Of a stretch of 64,000 nt of DNA, positions 19,815 through 27,973 are shown one piece after another. The notes under the pieces were generated by a model. The model worked only from the letters and a program-made list of their open reading frames with translations. It was not told the origin of the DNA and made no database searches. Positions within the stretch are counted from its first letter, which is position 1. Each line of letters opens with the position of its first letter. Made by a program: the position numbers and the translations under genes. The stretch comes from Teichococcus aestuarii (GTDB taxonomy: Bacteria > Pseudomonadota > Alphaproteobacteria > Acetobacterales > Acetobacteraceae): assembly GCF_003116135.1 (NCBI RefSeq), contig NZ_PDOA01000004.1, forward strand, positions 269,366 to 333,365. Reading direction: 5' to 3'.

Positions 19815-21106
19815 ACGCCTCTGTCGAAAACAGCCTGAGCGAGGCGGGCGCGGCCGGCTTCCTGCACCGCTACGAGGGGCTGCGCGCCCGCCTGCCCGGC
19901 ATCGGCCTGCCCTGGCTCGCCGCGCTGCGCGACGGCGCGGCGGAGGCCTTCCGCGCCCAGGGCTTCCCCACCCGCCGGGTGGAGGCGTGGAAGTACACCG
20001 ACCTCGCCCCGCTCACCCAGGCCGGCTTCGGCGAGCCGCTGACGCCGGTGGAGAGCGCCCTGCCGCTGCCGCGCCACGCCGCGCCGAAGCGGGTGGTGTT
20101 CGTCGATGGCCGCTTCAGCCCCGAGCTGTCGGACACGGATGTACCGGTGCGCAGCCTGGCCCGGCACCTGCCGGAGCTGGAGGGGCGCCTCGGCACCCTG
20201 GCGCGGGTCGATGACCTGCCGCTGGTGGCGCTGAACACCGCCCTGTTCGAGGATGGCGCGCTGATCGAGCTGGCGCCGGGCGAGGATGGCGGCGTCATCG
20301 AGCTGCTTTCCGTCACCCGCGCCGACCGGCCGGTGACCTCGCATCCGCGCCACCTGGTGCGGCTGGGTGAGGGCGCCAAGCTGGTGCTGATCGAGCGCAG
20401 CTGGGGCCATGGCGAGAGCCGCTACCTGCACAGCCCGGTCTTCGAGGTCGAGGTGGCTGAGGGCGCGCACATCACCCATGCGCGCATCCAGCAGGAGGCG
20501 CGCGCCGGGCTGCACCTCTCCACCGTCTTCGCCCGCGTGGCGGCGGGCGGCACCTATGACAGCTTCCTGCTGCATGCCGGTGCCCGCCTCTCCCGCTCCG
20601 AGGCGCATGTGGCGCTGGTGGGGCCGAAGGCGGCGGCGCACCTGAACGGCGCGCAGCTGCTGGGCGATGGCCAGCATGGTGACTGCACCACCTTCCTCGA
20701 TCACGCGGCGCCGGACTGCCCGAGCCGCCAGACGGTGAAGACGGTGCTGGCCGGCCGGTCGCGCGGCGTGTTCCAGGGCAAGATCCATGTCCATCAGGTC
20801 GCCCAGCGCACCGATGGCTACCAGATGAACCAGGCCCTGCTGCTCTCCGACCAGGCGGAGATCGACAGCAAGCCGCAGCTCGAGATCTATGCCGACGACG
20901 TGAAGTGCAGCCACGGCGCCACGGTGGGCGAGCTGGACGAGGACCAGCTCTTCTACCTGCGCGCCCGCGGCATCCCCGCCGCCGTGGCCCGCTCCATGCT
21001 GATCGAGGCCTTCCTGCAGGAGGCGATCGACGGCGTGACCGAGGAGTCCGCGCAGGCCGCGCTCTCCGAGGCGGTCGCCGGCTGGTGGGAAAGGAACGCG
21101 GCGTGA
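19811..21106 (+). CDS. sufD: SufD, Fe-S scaffold subunit
   Basis: SufD pairs with SufB in the assembly complex and is needed for iron entry. The 431-residue protein shows the helical N-terminus (FRAQGFPTRRVEAWKYTDLAPL) and the beta-helix core ending in KPQLEIYADDVKCSHGATVGELDEDQLFYLRARGIP, the classical SufD block with Cys and His. ATGA overlap with sufC, and its stop touches the sufS start. Confidence 0.97.
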   Translation: MNASVENSLSEAGAAGFLHRYEGLRARLPGIGLPWLAALRDGAAEAFRAQGFPTRRVEAWKYTDLAPLTQAGFGEPLTPVESALPLPRHAAPKRVVFVDGRFSPELSDTDVPVRSLARHLPELEGRLGTLARVDDLPLVALNTALFEDGALIELAPGEDGGVIELLSVTRADRPVTSHPRHLVRLGEGAKLVLIERSWGHGESRYLHSPVFEVEVAEGAHITHARIQQEARAGLHLSTVFARVAAGGTYDSFLLHAGARLSRSEAHVALVGPKAAAHLNGAQLLGDGQHGDCTTFLDHAAPDCPSRQTVKTVLAGRSRGVFQGKIHVHQVAQRTDGYQMNQALLLSDQAEIDSKPQLEIYADDVKCSHGATVGELDEDQLFYLRARGIPAAVARSMLIEAFLQEAIDGVTEESAQAALSEAVAGWWERNAA

Positions 21107-22359
21107 TGGACGGGGTGGTGGCGCCCAGGGGCCAGGGTGCGTTCGACGTGGCCCGCATCCGGCAGGATTTCCCGATCCTGTCGGAGAAGGTGCGCGGCAA
21201 GGATCTGGTGTTCCTCGATTCCGGCGCCTCCGCCCAGAAGCCGCGCGCGGTCATCCAGGCCATGACGCGAATGATGGAGAAGGCCTATGCCAACGTCCAC
21301 CGCGGTGCCTACCACCTCTCGGAGAGCGCCACCGAGGCCTATGAGGGCGCGCGCCGCGCCGTCGCCGGCTTCCTGAACGCGGCGGATGAGCGGGAGATCG
21401 TCTTTACCGGCTCCTCCACCGCCGCCATCAACCTCGTGGCGCACAGCTACGGGCGCGGCGTGCTGAAGGCGGGGCAGGCGGTGCTGATCTCCGAGATGGA
21501 GCACCACGCCAACCTCGTGCCCTGGCAGATGCTCAAGGCCGCGCATGGCACCGAGCTGCGCGTGGCGCGCGTGACCGATGCGGGCGAGCTGGATCTCGAG
21601 GATGTCGCGGCCAAGCTGGCCGATGGCAAGGTGGGGCTGATGGCCGTCACCCACATGTCCAACGTGCTGGGCACGGTGACGCCCGCTGCGCGGCTGGCCG
21701 AGATGGCGCATGCCCATGGCGCGAAGCTGCTGCTGGACGGCTCCCAGGCCGCCGTGCACCGGCGCGTGGACGTGCAGGCGCTGGGCTGCGACTTCTACGT
21801 CTTCACCGGCCACAAGCTCTACGGCCCCACCGGCATCGGCGTGCTGTGGGCGCGGATGGAACTGCTGGAGGCCATGCCGCCCTTCCTCGGCGGCGGCGAC
21901 ATGATCAGCGAGGTCACGCTGGAAGGCTTCCTGCCGGCGCCGGTGCCGGCCAAGTTCGAGGCGGGCACGCCGCCGATCATCGAGGCGGTCGGGCTGCACG
22001 CGGCGATCGACTATGTGCAGGGCATCGGCATGGAGGCCATCGAGGCGCATGAGCGCCATCTGGTGGACCGCGCCATGACCCGCCTCTCGGCGGTGGAGGG
22101 GCTGACCCTGATCGGCCACGCGCAGGACCGCGGCGGCGTCTTCGCCTTCGCGCTCGACAACGCGCACGCCCATGACCTGGCGACATTGCTGGACCGCGTG
22201 GGGATCGCGGTGCGCTCGGGCCGCCATTGCGCCGAGCCGCTGCACGCACGATTTAACGTGGAAAGCACCTGCCGCGCTTCCTTCGGTCTCTACACCACCG
22301 AGGGAGAGGTCGATTACCTCGCCGAGGCGCTGGGCAAGGCGCGGGAGTTCTTCCGCTGA
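21106..22359 (+). CDS. sufS: SufS, group II cysteine desulfurase
   Basis: SufS is the PLP enzyme that takes sulfur from cysteine for cluster assembly. The 417-residue protein has the PLP lysine 237 in VFTGHKLYGPTGIG and the catalytic cysteine 375 in SGRHCAEP. The ATG at 21106 shares one base with the sufD stop; an in-frame GTG one codon upstream (21103) is the alternative. It is directly followed by sufU, its likely sulfur acceptor. Confidence 0.97.
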   Translation: MDGVVAPRGQGAFDVARIRQDFPILSEKVRGKDLVFLDSGASAQKPRAVIQAMTRMMEKAYANVHRGAYHLSESATEAYEGARRAVAGFLNAADEREIVFTGSSTAAINLVAHSYGRGVLKAGQAVLISEMEHHANLVPWQMLKAAHGTELRVARVTDAGELDLEDVAAKLADGKVGLMAVTHMSNVLGTVTPAARLAEMAHAHGAKLLLDGSQAAVHRRVDVQALGCDFYVFTGHKLYGPTGIGVLWARMELLEAMPPFLGGGDMISEVTLEGFLPAPVPAKFEAGTPPIIEAVGLHAAIDYVQGIGMEAIEAHERHLVDRAMTRLSAVEGLTLIGHAQDRGGVFAFALDNAHAHDLATLLDRVGIAVRSGRHCAEPLHARFNVESTCRASFGLYTTEGEVDYLAEALGKAREFFR

Positions 22360-22826
22360 TGTTCGACGATCTGCGCGATCTCTACCAGGAAGTCATCCTG
22401 GACCATGGCCGCAAGCCGCGGAACTTCCGCCGGCTGGAGGAGGCCGACCGCGAGGGCCGCGGCGACAACCCGATGTGCGGCGACCGCATGCAGCTCTGGG
22501 TGAAGCTGGCCCCCGATGGGCGGCTCGCCGATGTCGCCTTCCAGGGCAAGGGCTGCGCCATCTCGATGGCCAGCGCCAGCCTGATGACCGAGACGGTGCG
22601 CGGCAAGACGCAGGAGGAGGCGCGGGCGCTGGCGGAGAAGTTCCGCGAATTGGCGATGACCGGCACCTGCCCCGATTGCGGTGGCGCGCTGGAGGACGAG
22701 ATGGAGCGGTTGCAGGCGCTGGGCGGCGTGCACGAATTCCCGAGCCGGGTGAAGTGCGCGACGCTCGCCTGGCACACGCTGAACGCCGCGCTGGACAATG
22801 CGGACAAGGAGGCGAGCAGTGAGTGA
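22359..22826 (+). CDS. sufU: SufU, sulfur-accepting partner of SufS
   Basis: SufU is an IscU-like zinc protein that takes persulfide sulfur from SufS. In this 155-residue protein the ligand set GDNPMCGD (C40, D42), C66 in GKGCAISMAS and C133 in RVKCATLAW is complete. Between C66 and C133 is the insert that separates SufU from IscU, and here it contains an extra CPDC pair (104-107). The start overlaps the sufS stop by one base. No iscU or sufE is seen in the window, so this is probably the main sulfur-transfer partner. Confidence 0.95.
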   Translation: MFDDLRDLYQEVILDHGRKPRNFRRLEEADREGRGDNPMCGDRMQLWVKLAPDGRLADVAFQGKGCAISMASASLMTETVRGKTQEEARALAEKFRELAMTGTCPDCGGALEDEMERLQALGGVHEFPSRVKCATLAWHTLNAALDNADKEASSE

Positions 22827-23199
22827 CGGTACCCCCGCACCCGAAGCCACCACGGAAGCGCACGCGGCCTGGACGCCGGAGGGCGAGACCGCGCCGCGCG
22901 TCTCCGAGGACGCGGTGATCAACGCCATCGCCCAGGTCTATGACCCGGAGATCCCGGTCAACATCTACGAGCTGGGCCTGATCTACGCCGTCGAGCTGAG
23001 CGAGGCCGGCGCCGTCAAGGTCGAGATGACGCTGACCACCCCTTCCTGCCCCTCGGCGCAGGAGCTGCCGGGGCAGGTGGAGGAGATGGTCCGCACCATC
23101 CCCGGCGTGACCGATGTGGCGGTCGAGATCGTCTGGGACCCGCCCTGGGACCCCTCGCGCATGAGCGAGGACGCCCGGCTGGCCCTGAACATGTACTGA
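22819..23199 (+). CDS. sufT: SufT, MIP18-family Fe-S maturation factor
   Basis: SufT (DUF59/MIP18) helps insert Fe-S clusters into target proteins. The domain covers most of the 126-residue protein: VINAIAQVYDPEIPVNIYELGLIYAVEL, TLTTPSCPSAQELPGQVE, and VEIVWDPPWDPSRMSEDARL. The GTG at 22819 follows AAGGAGGCG and overlaps the sufU end by eight bases. About 30 N-terminal residues form an acidic extension. Confidence 0.95.
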   Translation: MSDGTPAPEATTEAHAAWTPEGETAPRVSEDAVINAIAQVYDPEIPVNIYELGLIYAVELSEAGAVKVEMTLTTPSCPSAQELPGQVEEMVRTIPGVTDVAVEIVWDPPWDPSRMSEDARLALNMY

Positions 23200-23218
23200 G
23201 CGCGAGAAGGATCGAGGC

Positions 23219-23584
23219 ATGAGCACCACCACCGAGCCCCGCCCGCGCCGTGCCCTGCCGCCGCTGATGCAGCTTTCCGACACGGCGGCGGAGCGGCTGC
23301 GCGGCCTCTACGAGAAGGGCCAGCAGGGCCGCCTGCTGCGCATCGCGGTCAAGACCAAGGGCTGCTCCGGCATGGCCTACGACCTGGGCTGGACCGATGC
23401 GCCCGGCCCCGGCGACGAGGTCGTGACCGACAAGGGCGTGACCGTTCTGGTCGACCGCAAGGCGACGCTGTTCCTGCTCGGCACCACCATGGATTACGAG
23501 GTGAAGGCGATGTCCGCCGGCTTCACCTTCACAAATCCGAATGAGAAGGGACGTTGTGGGTGCGGGGAGAGTTTCCACGTCTGA
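23219..23584 (+). CDS. sufA: SufA/IscA A-type Fe-S carrier
   Basis: This is a 121-residue A-type carrier that delivers Fe-S clusters to apo-proteins. The three conserved cysteines are at 49 (KTKGCSGMAY) and 113 and 115 (RCGCGESFHV). It is 19 bases after sufT with AGAAGGA in front of the ATG, and appears to be the last gene of the suf operon. Confidence 0.96.
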   Translation: MSTTTEPRPRRALPPLMQLSDTAAERLRGLYEKGQQGRLLRIAVKTKGCSGMAYDLGWTDAPGPGDEVVTDKGVTVLVDRKATLFLLGTTMDYEVKAMSAGFTFTNPNEKGRCGCGESFHV

Positions 23585-23634
23585 GCCGGCGCCCCATCTG
23601 CGGGCCTGGCTGAAACCGACAACGGAGGAACAGC

Positions 23635-24048
23635 ATGGCTCTCTATACCGGCAGCGCGACGGCAACCGGTGGCCGCAACGGCCACGTGGACAGCAGTGAC
23701 GGGCTGATCAGCCACGACCTTTCCATCCCCAAGGAGATGGGCGGGCCGGGCAAGGCGGGCGCCACCAACCCGGAGCAGCTTTTCGCCGCCGGCTACGCCG
23801 CCTGCTTCGGCAGCGCCGTGGATGCGGTGGGGCGGCAGAAGAAGCTGGACACCACCGGCGCCACCGTCACCTGCGATGTCGGCATCGACAAGGTGGAAGG
23901 CGGCTTCCAGCTTTCCGCGAAGCTCAAGGTGAAGCTGCCGGCGCTGGAGAAGGCGCAGGCGCAGGAGCTGGTCGAGGCGGCGCACCAGATGTGCCCCTAT
24001 TCCAAGGCCACGCGCGGCAATATCGACGTCGCGCTGGAAGTCGTCTGA
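23635..24048 (+). CDS. ohr: Ohr, organic hydroperoxide resistance protein
   Basis: This is an OsmC-fold thiol peroxidase that reduces organic hydroperoxides through lipoylated proteins. In the 137-residue product the two active-site cysteines are at 57 (GYAACFGSAVD) and 120 (HQMCPYSKATRGN), the Ohr rather than the OsmC pattern. It starts 50 bases after sufA with GGAGGAA before the ATG, so it may be co-transcribed with suf, linking oxidative stress defence to cluster repair. No OhrR gene is adjacent. Confidence 0.94.
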   Translation: MALYTGSATATGGRNGHVDSSDGLISHDLSIPKEMGGPGKAGATNPEQLFAAGYAACFGSAVDAVGRQKKLDTTGATVTCDVGIDKVEGGFQLSAKLKVKLPALEKAQAQELVEAAHQMCPYSKATRGNIDVALEVV

Positions 24049-24054
24049 GGCTGG

Positions 24055-24090
24055 CGCCGGGCGGGGGAGCGGTTGCTTCCCCGCCCGGCG
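24055..24090. terminator. Strong hairpin between convergent ohr and MBL genes
   Basis: A 16-bp stem with a single G-T pair encloses a GGTT loop and fills the gap between the ohr stop and the stop of the minus-strand MBL gene. There is no T-run, so it may work with other factors or just shield RNA ends. Its tip (GGAGC-GGTT-GCTTC) resembles the hairpin at 47745-47774. Confidence 0.6.
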
Positions 24091-24093
24091 GCG

Positions 24094-25095
24094 TCACACC
24101 GTGCTGGACCAGGTGGCCGGCACGAAGCGGTAGCCCTCTCCCTCCTTCGCCACGTAACCATTGGCGGGGAAGGGGAAGTGGTAGCCGATGCAGCGGATGC
24201 GGTCCGTCGCCACGCGGTCGAACATGCGGCGGCGCGTCGCCTCCGCCATCGCCGCGTCCATGTCGAAGATCAGGTGCCAGCCCGGATTGCGCAGGTTCAG
24301 CTCGGGGCGGTTGGTCACGTCGCCCAGCAGCATCGCCTGGTCGTTGCCATCGGCCAGCAGGTAGCTGGTGTGGCCCGGCGTGTGGCCGAAGCTCGGCACC
24401 GCCTGCACCCCCGCCACCACCTGGCCGGCGCCGTCGATCTGCCGGATGCGCGCCTTGTAGGGCTCCAGCCGCTTGCGCACATTGGCGAAGGCGCCCTTCA
24501 TCGCCTCCGGCGCCCGGCTCGCCTGGCCCTCATCCATCCAGAAATCGTATTCGGCCTTGGGCAGCACGACCTCGGCATTGGCGAAGACCGGCTTGCCCTC
24601 GGCATCGGTCAGGCCGGTGATGTGGTCGCCATGGAAATGCGTCAGCACGATCAGCGTGACGCGGGCCGGGTCCAGCCCGGCGGCCTTCATGTTGGCCGGG
24701 ATGTTGCCGGCGGTGGCGCCGAGCTGCCCGCCCGTGCCGGTGTCGAACAGCACGAGGCCGTCCGGCGTCTCCAGCACCGTCACGGTGTAGGGGATGTCGA
24801 GATGGCCGGTGGGCAGGAAGGCCTCGCGCAGCGCCGCCTCCACGGCAGCGGGCTCGGCATTGCGGACGAAGCCCTGGGTGGGGTTCGGCCGGCGGCCGAA
24901 GCCGTCATGCACCACGGTCACCACCCGGCTGCCGAGGCGGAAGCGGTAGAAGCCCGGCGCCTGCTGCGCGCCGCCCGCCGCGGCGGGGGCGGCGGTGCCC
25001 TGCGCCAGGGCGTCGGCCATGCCGAGGCGCAGCAGCGCCGGCGCCATGGCCAGCGCGCCGGCCGCCTGCAACAGGGTGCGTCGATCGAGTTCCAT
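24094..25095 (-). CDS. Exported MBL-fold metallo-hydrolase
   Basis: This is a 333-residue metallo-beta-lactamase-fold protein. The N-terminus (ELDRRTLLQAAGALAMAPALL) is a twin-arginine-like signal, so periplasmic export already folded is likely. The metal site LTHFHGDHITGL gives H153, H155, D157 and H158, with later histidines in FGHTPGHTSYLL and near the end. It resembles the lactonase/quorum-quenching and AttM-like group, but the substrate is not predictable. I chose the ATG at 25095 because it opens the signal peptide. Confidence 0.88.
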   Translation of the reverse strand: MELDRRTLLQAAGALAMAPALLRLGMADALAQGTAAPAAAGGAQQAPGFYRFRLGSRVVTVVHDGFGRRPNPTQGFVRNAEPAAVEAALREAFLPTGHLDIPYTVTVLETPDGLVLFDTGTGGQLGATAGNIPANMKAAGLDPARVTLIVLTHFHGDHITGLTDAEGKPVFANAEVVLPKAEYDFWMDEGQASRAPEAMKGAFANVRKRLEPYKARIRQIDGAGQVVAGVQAVPSFGHTPGHTSYLLADGNDQAMLLGDVTNRPELNLRNPGWHLIFDMDAAMAEATRRRMFDRVATDRIRCIGYHFPFPANGYVAKEGEGYRFVPATWSSTV

Positions 25096-25280
25096 CCTCA
25101 CCTCCCACATGCCCGAAAGGGCACCGGGCAGAAGGGTGGGTTGTTCGTGGCGCGGGTCAAGCCCATCTGCCACCGGCCCGACGAAGGGGCGGGGGCGGCG
25201 CCGATATCGCCGCTTGCCGGCTTCTGCTATGCGGGCGCGATGGAACGCGACCCTGGCGGGGCCAGGGCGTGGAGAGGTCA

Positions 25281-26630
25281 GTGACGAGCGTAACCCTGCC
25301 GCATCAGCCCGCCGCAAGGCCGGACATCCTTCTCGACACCGGGCGCGTGGCGGCCCTCTACCAGAAGCGGGCGGGCGAGACGCTGATCGTCTCCTTCGCG
25401 CCCCGGCAGGAGCGCCCTTCCATCTGGGGGCAGTCCTTTCTCGGCCGCTTCGGCGTCTCGCTGCTGGGGCTGACGGATTATCATGCCAGCTGGTTTCCCG
25501 AGCAGGACATGGCGCAGATCCTGCCGCGGCTGGAGGGGCTGCTGGCCGGCTACCGCCGCGTGATCCTGTATGGCTTCAGCATGGGGGCCTATGCCGCGCT
25601 GAAGTACAGCGGCCGCCTGCGGGCCGGCGTGACGCTGGCCTTCTCGCCCCAGTTCTCCATCGAGCCCGGCCGTGTCGGGCATTTCGATCATCGTCGCACC
25701 CGTCTCTTCCATCGCCCGGAGCTGCATGACGGGATGCAGATCGTGCCCGGCGATCTCGCCGGCCAGGCCGTGCTGTTCTTCGACCCGCTGTTCCGCGAGG
25801 ATGCCAGCCACGCGGCGCTGATCGCGCAGGCGGGGCCGGTGGCCTGCGTTCCCACGCCCTTCTCGCGGCATGATTCCATCCGTTTCGCCGTCAGCACCGG
25901 GATGGTGGAGGACCTGCTGCGGGAGGCCGTGCGGCAGGGTGGGGTGGATGCAGGCGCGGCGCGGCGCCAGCGCCGGGCGCGGCGCCTGCTCTGCCCGGAT
26001 TACGTGCGGGCGGTGGCCGGCCTGCTGGACCGCCGGAGTGGCCCGGAGAGCGGCATGTGGCTGCTGGGCCGCGCTCTGGCGGCGGGCAACGACGCGCCCG
26101 CCCTGCATCTGGAGCATGCGGAGCGCCTGCTGGACGAAGCCCGCGTGGCCGAGGCCGAGGCCGCCCTCTGCGCCCTGCCCGAGACGCTGAAGCCCACCCA
26201 GCAGGCGGTGCTGGCCGATGTGCAGCGCCGCCTCGCCCTGCACACCGGCCAGGATGCGCCCGACCCGCGCGCCTTCCCCGCCGGGGACGCGGCCTGGGCC
26301 GAGACGGCCGAGTTCGTCCGCCAGCGCCGGCTGCCGGGCGAGACGGTGCTGGCGCCCGCCTCCTTCGGCACGATCCTGGAAGGCTGCGCGGCGGCGCTGC
26401 CGGAGGAAGCGAGGCCGGATTGGGCCGTGGTCCGCAAGAGCGCCATGGCCGGCCTCGGCCATCCCCGCCTGCGGGAGCTGGCGCGCAACACCACGCCGGT
26501 CTTCGCCAATGCCGAGTTCGTGGTCTGGGCGCGCCAGCCCAGCTTCGGCATGGTGGATCTGCGCGGCACGCCCGAGGTGCGGGCCATGCTGCGCGACATC
26601 GAGGGGATGTGGGGCGAGATCGGCGCCTGA
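25281..26630 (+). CDS. Alpha/beta-hydrolase-like protein of unknown function
   Basis: The N-terminal half (to about residue 200) has an alpha/beta-hydrolase look: strands around LIVSFAPR and RVILYGFSMGAYAALKYSG, where GFSMG is a nucleophile-elbow pattern, then AVLFFDPLF and a possible HD near the expected histidine. It is followed by a helical, TPR-like stretch (about 240-330) and a C-terminal domain I do not recognise. A related N-terminal arrangement is known in proteins next to glycan or tetratricopeptide genes, but no assignment is safe. The start is GTG at 25281, or GTG at 25269 in the same frame. It is divergent from the MBL gene and ends four bases before the convergent methyltransferase. 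Confidence 0.8.
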   Translation: MTSVTLPHQPAARPDILLDTGRVAALYQKRAGETLIVSFAPRQERPSIWGQSFLGRFGVSLLGLTDYHASWFPEQDMAQILPRLEGLLAGYRRVILYGFSMGAYAALKYSGRLRAGVTLAFSPQFSIEPGRVGHFDHRRTRLFHRPELHDGMQIVPGDLAGQAVLFFDPLFREDASHAALIAQAGPVACVPTPFSRHDSIRFAVSTGMVEDLLREAVRQGGVDAGAARRQRRARRLLCPDYVRAVAGLLDRRSGPESGMWLLGRALAAGNDAPALHLEHAERLLDEARVAEAEAALCALPETLKPTQQAVLADVQRRLALHTGQDAPDPRAFPAGDAAWAETAEFVRQRRLPGETVLAPASFGTILEGCAAALPEEARPDWAVVRKSAMAGLGHPRLRELARNTTPVFANAEFVVWARQPSFGMVDLRGTPEVRAMLRDIEGMWGEIGA

Positions 26631-26634
26631 GCGC

Positions 26635-27891
26635 CTACTTCCCCCGCGCGCGCGGCCGCTCGAACACCACCACCGCCTCCAGCTGCGCCGACCACAGGAA
26701 CTGGTCGATCGGCGTGGCCTTCGCCACGCGCCATCCGGCGGCGTGCAGCAGCTTGCCGTCGCGCGTCAGCGCCGTGGGATTGCACGAGACGTAGATGATC
26801 CGTTGCAGCGCGCTGCGGGCGAGCGCCGGCATCTGCTCGGCCGCGCCGGCGAAGGGCGGGTCCAGCACCAGCGCCGCGAAGCTCTCCAGCTCCTTCGCGC
26901 TCAGCGGCTGCCGCGCCAGGTCCCGCCGCGTGGCAGTGACGCGGCCGCCCGCCTTGCGCGCCGCCGCGTCCAGCGCCGCCACGGCCTCCGGCGCCCCCTC
27001 GAAGGCGGCGACGCGGGCGCGCTCCGCCAGCGGGAAGGAGAGGGTGCCAAGCCCGGCATGCAGCTCCGCGATGCGCGCCTTGCCGGTGAGCTTCGGCAGG
27101 CCCTCCAGCACCGCCGCGACGATGGCCGCCTCGCCCTGCGGCGTGGCCTGCAGGAAGGCGCCGGGCGGCGGCGCCACGCTCACCCCCGCGAAGGCGATGC
27201 CGGCCGAACCGAGCTGCGCCAGCGTCTCCGTGGCGCCCCCCTTCAGCCCGGCGCCGGCGATGCGCGGGATGCCCTGCGCGGCGGCGAAGGCGGCCAGCGC
27301 GGCCCGCTCCTGCACGCCGGGCGCGCCGTCCAGCCGCAGCAGCAGGTCCGGCCCCGTGTCCAGCAGGTTCAGCACCGCCGAGCCCTCGCGGCGGAAGGAT
27401 TGCAGCCCGCGCAGCAGCGCCCGCAGGGGCTCGAACAGCGCCACCAGCGCCGGGTCCAGCACATGGCAGGTGGAGAGGTCCTCCACGGCGCCGCTGCCGC
27501 GGCTGTGGAAGCCCAGCACCACGCTGCCATCCGGGCGGCGGCGCAGCGCCAGATCGGCCCGGCGGCGGGTGGCGGGGGGCGTGACGCGGGTCTCGGCCAC
27601 TGGCGCATCCTCGAAGCCGGCGCGGGCGAGGGCCTCGGCCAGCCGGTCCCGCTTCCAGGCGGCATAGGGGGGGATGCCCCAGTGCTGCAGCACGCAGCCG
27701 CCGCAGGGGCCGAAATGCGGGCAGGGGGGCGCCACACGCTCGGGGCTCGGGGAGAGCACCACCGGGCCTTCCGGGCGCACCACCTCGCCAGGAAGCACGC
27801 CGGGGAGGAACAGGCGGGCGCCGTCCGGCGCGGTGGCCACACCATCGCCGGCGGCGCCCAGGGCCTCGATCGTCACTTGCACCGGCAGCAT
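26635..27891 (-). CDS. TrmA/RlmC/RlmD-family RNA m5U methyltransferase
   Basis: This is a 418-residue SAM-dependent enzyme that methylates uridine C5 in rRNA or tRNA. It has an N-terminal TRAM-like barrel, the 4Fe-4S cysteine group CPHFGPCGGC with a further cysteine in STCHVLDP, the SAM-binding region AELHAGLGTLSFPLA, DPPFAG, and the catalytic cysteine 370 in YVSCNPTAL. Whether the target is U747/U1939 of 23S rRNA or U54 of tRNA cannot be told. Its cluster makes it a possible client of the nearby SUF system. Confidence 0.93.
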   Translation of the reverse strand: MLPVQVTIEALGAAGDGVATAPDGARLFLPGVLPGEVVRPEGPVVLSPSPERVAPPCPHFGPCGGCVLQHWGIPPYAAWKRDRLAEALARAGFEDAPVAETRVTPPATRRRADLALRRRPDGSVVLGFHSRGSGAVEDLSTCHVLDPALVALFEPLRALLRGLQSFRREGSAVLNLLDTGPDLLLRLDGAPGVQERAALAAFAAAQGIPRIAGAGLKGGATETLAQLGSAGIAFAGVSVAPPPGAFLQATPQGEAAIVAAVLEGLPKLTGKARIAELHAGLGTLSFPLAERARVAAFEGAPEAVAALDAAARKAGGRVTATRRDLARQPLSAKELESFAALVLDPPFAGAAEQMPALARSALQRIIYVSCNPTALTRDGKLLHAAGWRVAKATPIDQFLWSAQLEAVVVFERPRARGK

Positions 27892-27905
27892 CCCTTCAAA
27901 CGCAA

Positions 27906-27928
27906 CAAGGGGGGCTTTGCCCCCCTTG
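27906..27928. terminator. GC-rich hairpin between gcdH and the methyltransferase gene
   Basis: CAAGGGGGGC and GCCCCCCTTG make a perfect 10-bp stem around TTT. A second, weaker stem (GAACCT/AGGTTC) follows at about 27944-27956. Both lie in the 82-base gap between two minus-strand genes. No T-run follows on the minus strand, so it may be a palindromic intergenic repeat rather than a simple terminator. Confidence 0.5.
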
Positions 27929-27973
27929 GAAACCCCCGACCAAGAACCTGAGGTTCCTGGACCTCCCCTTTGT

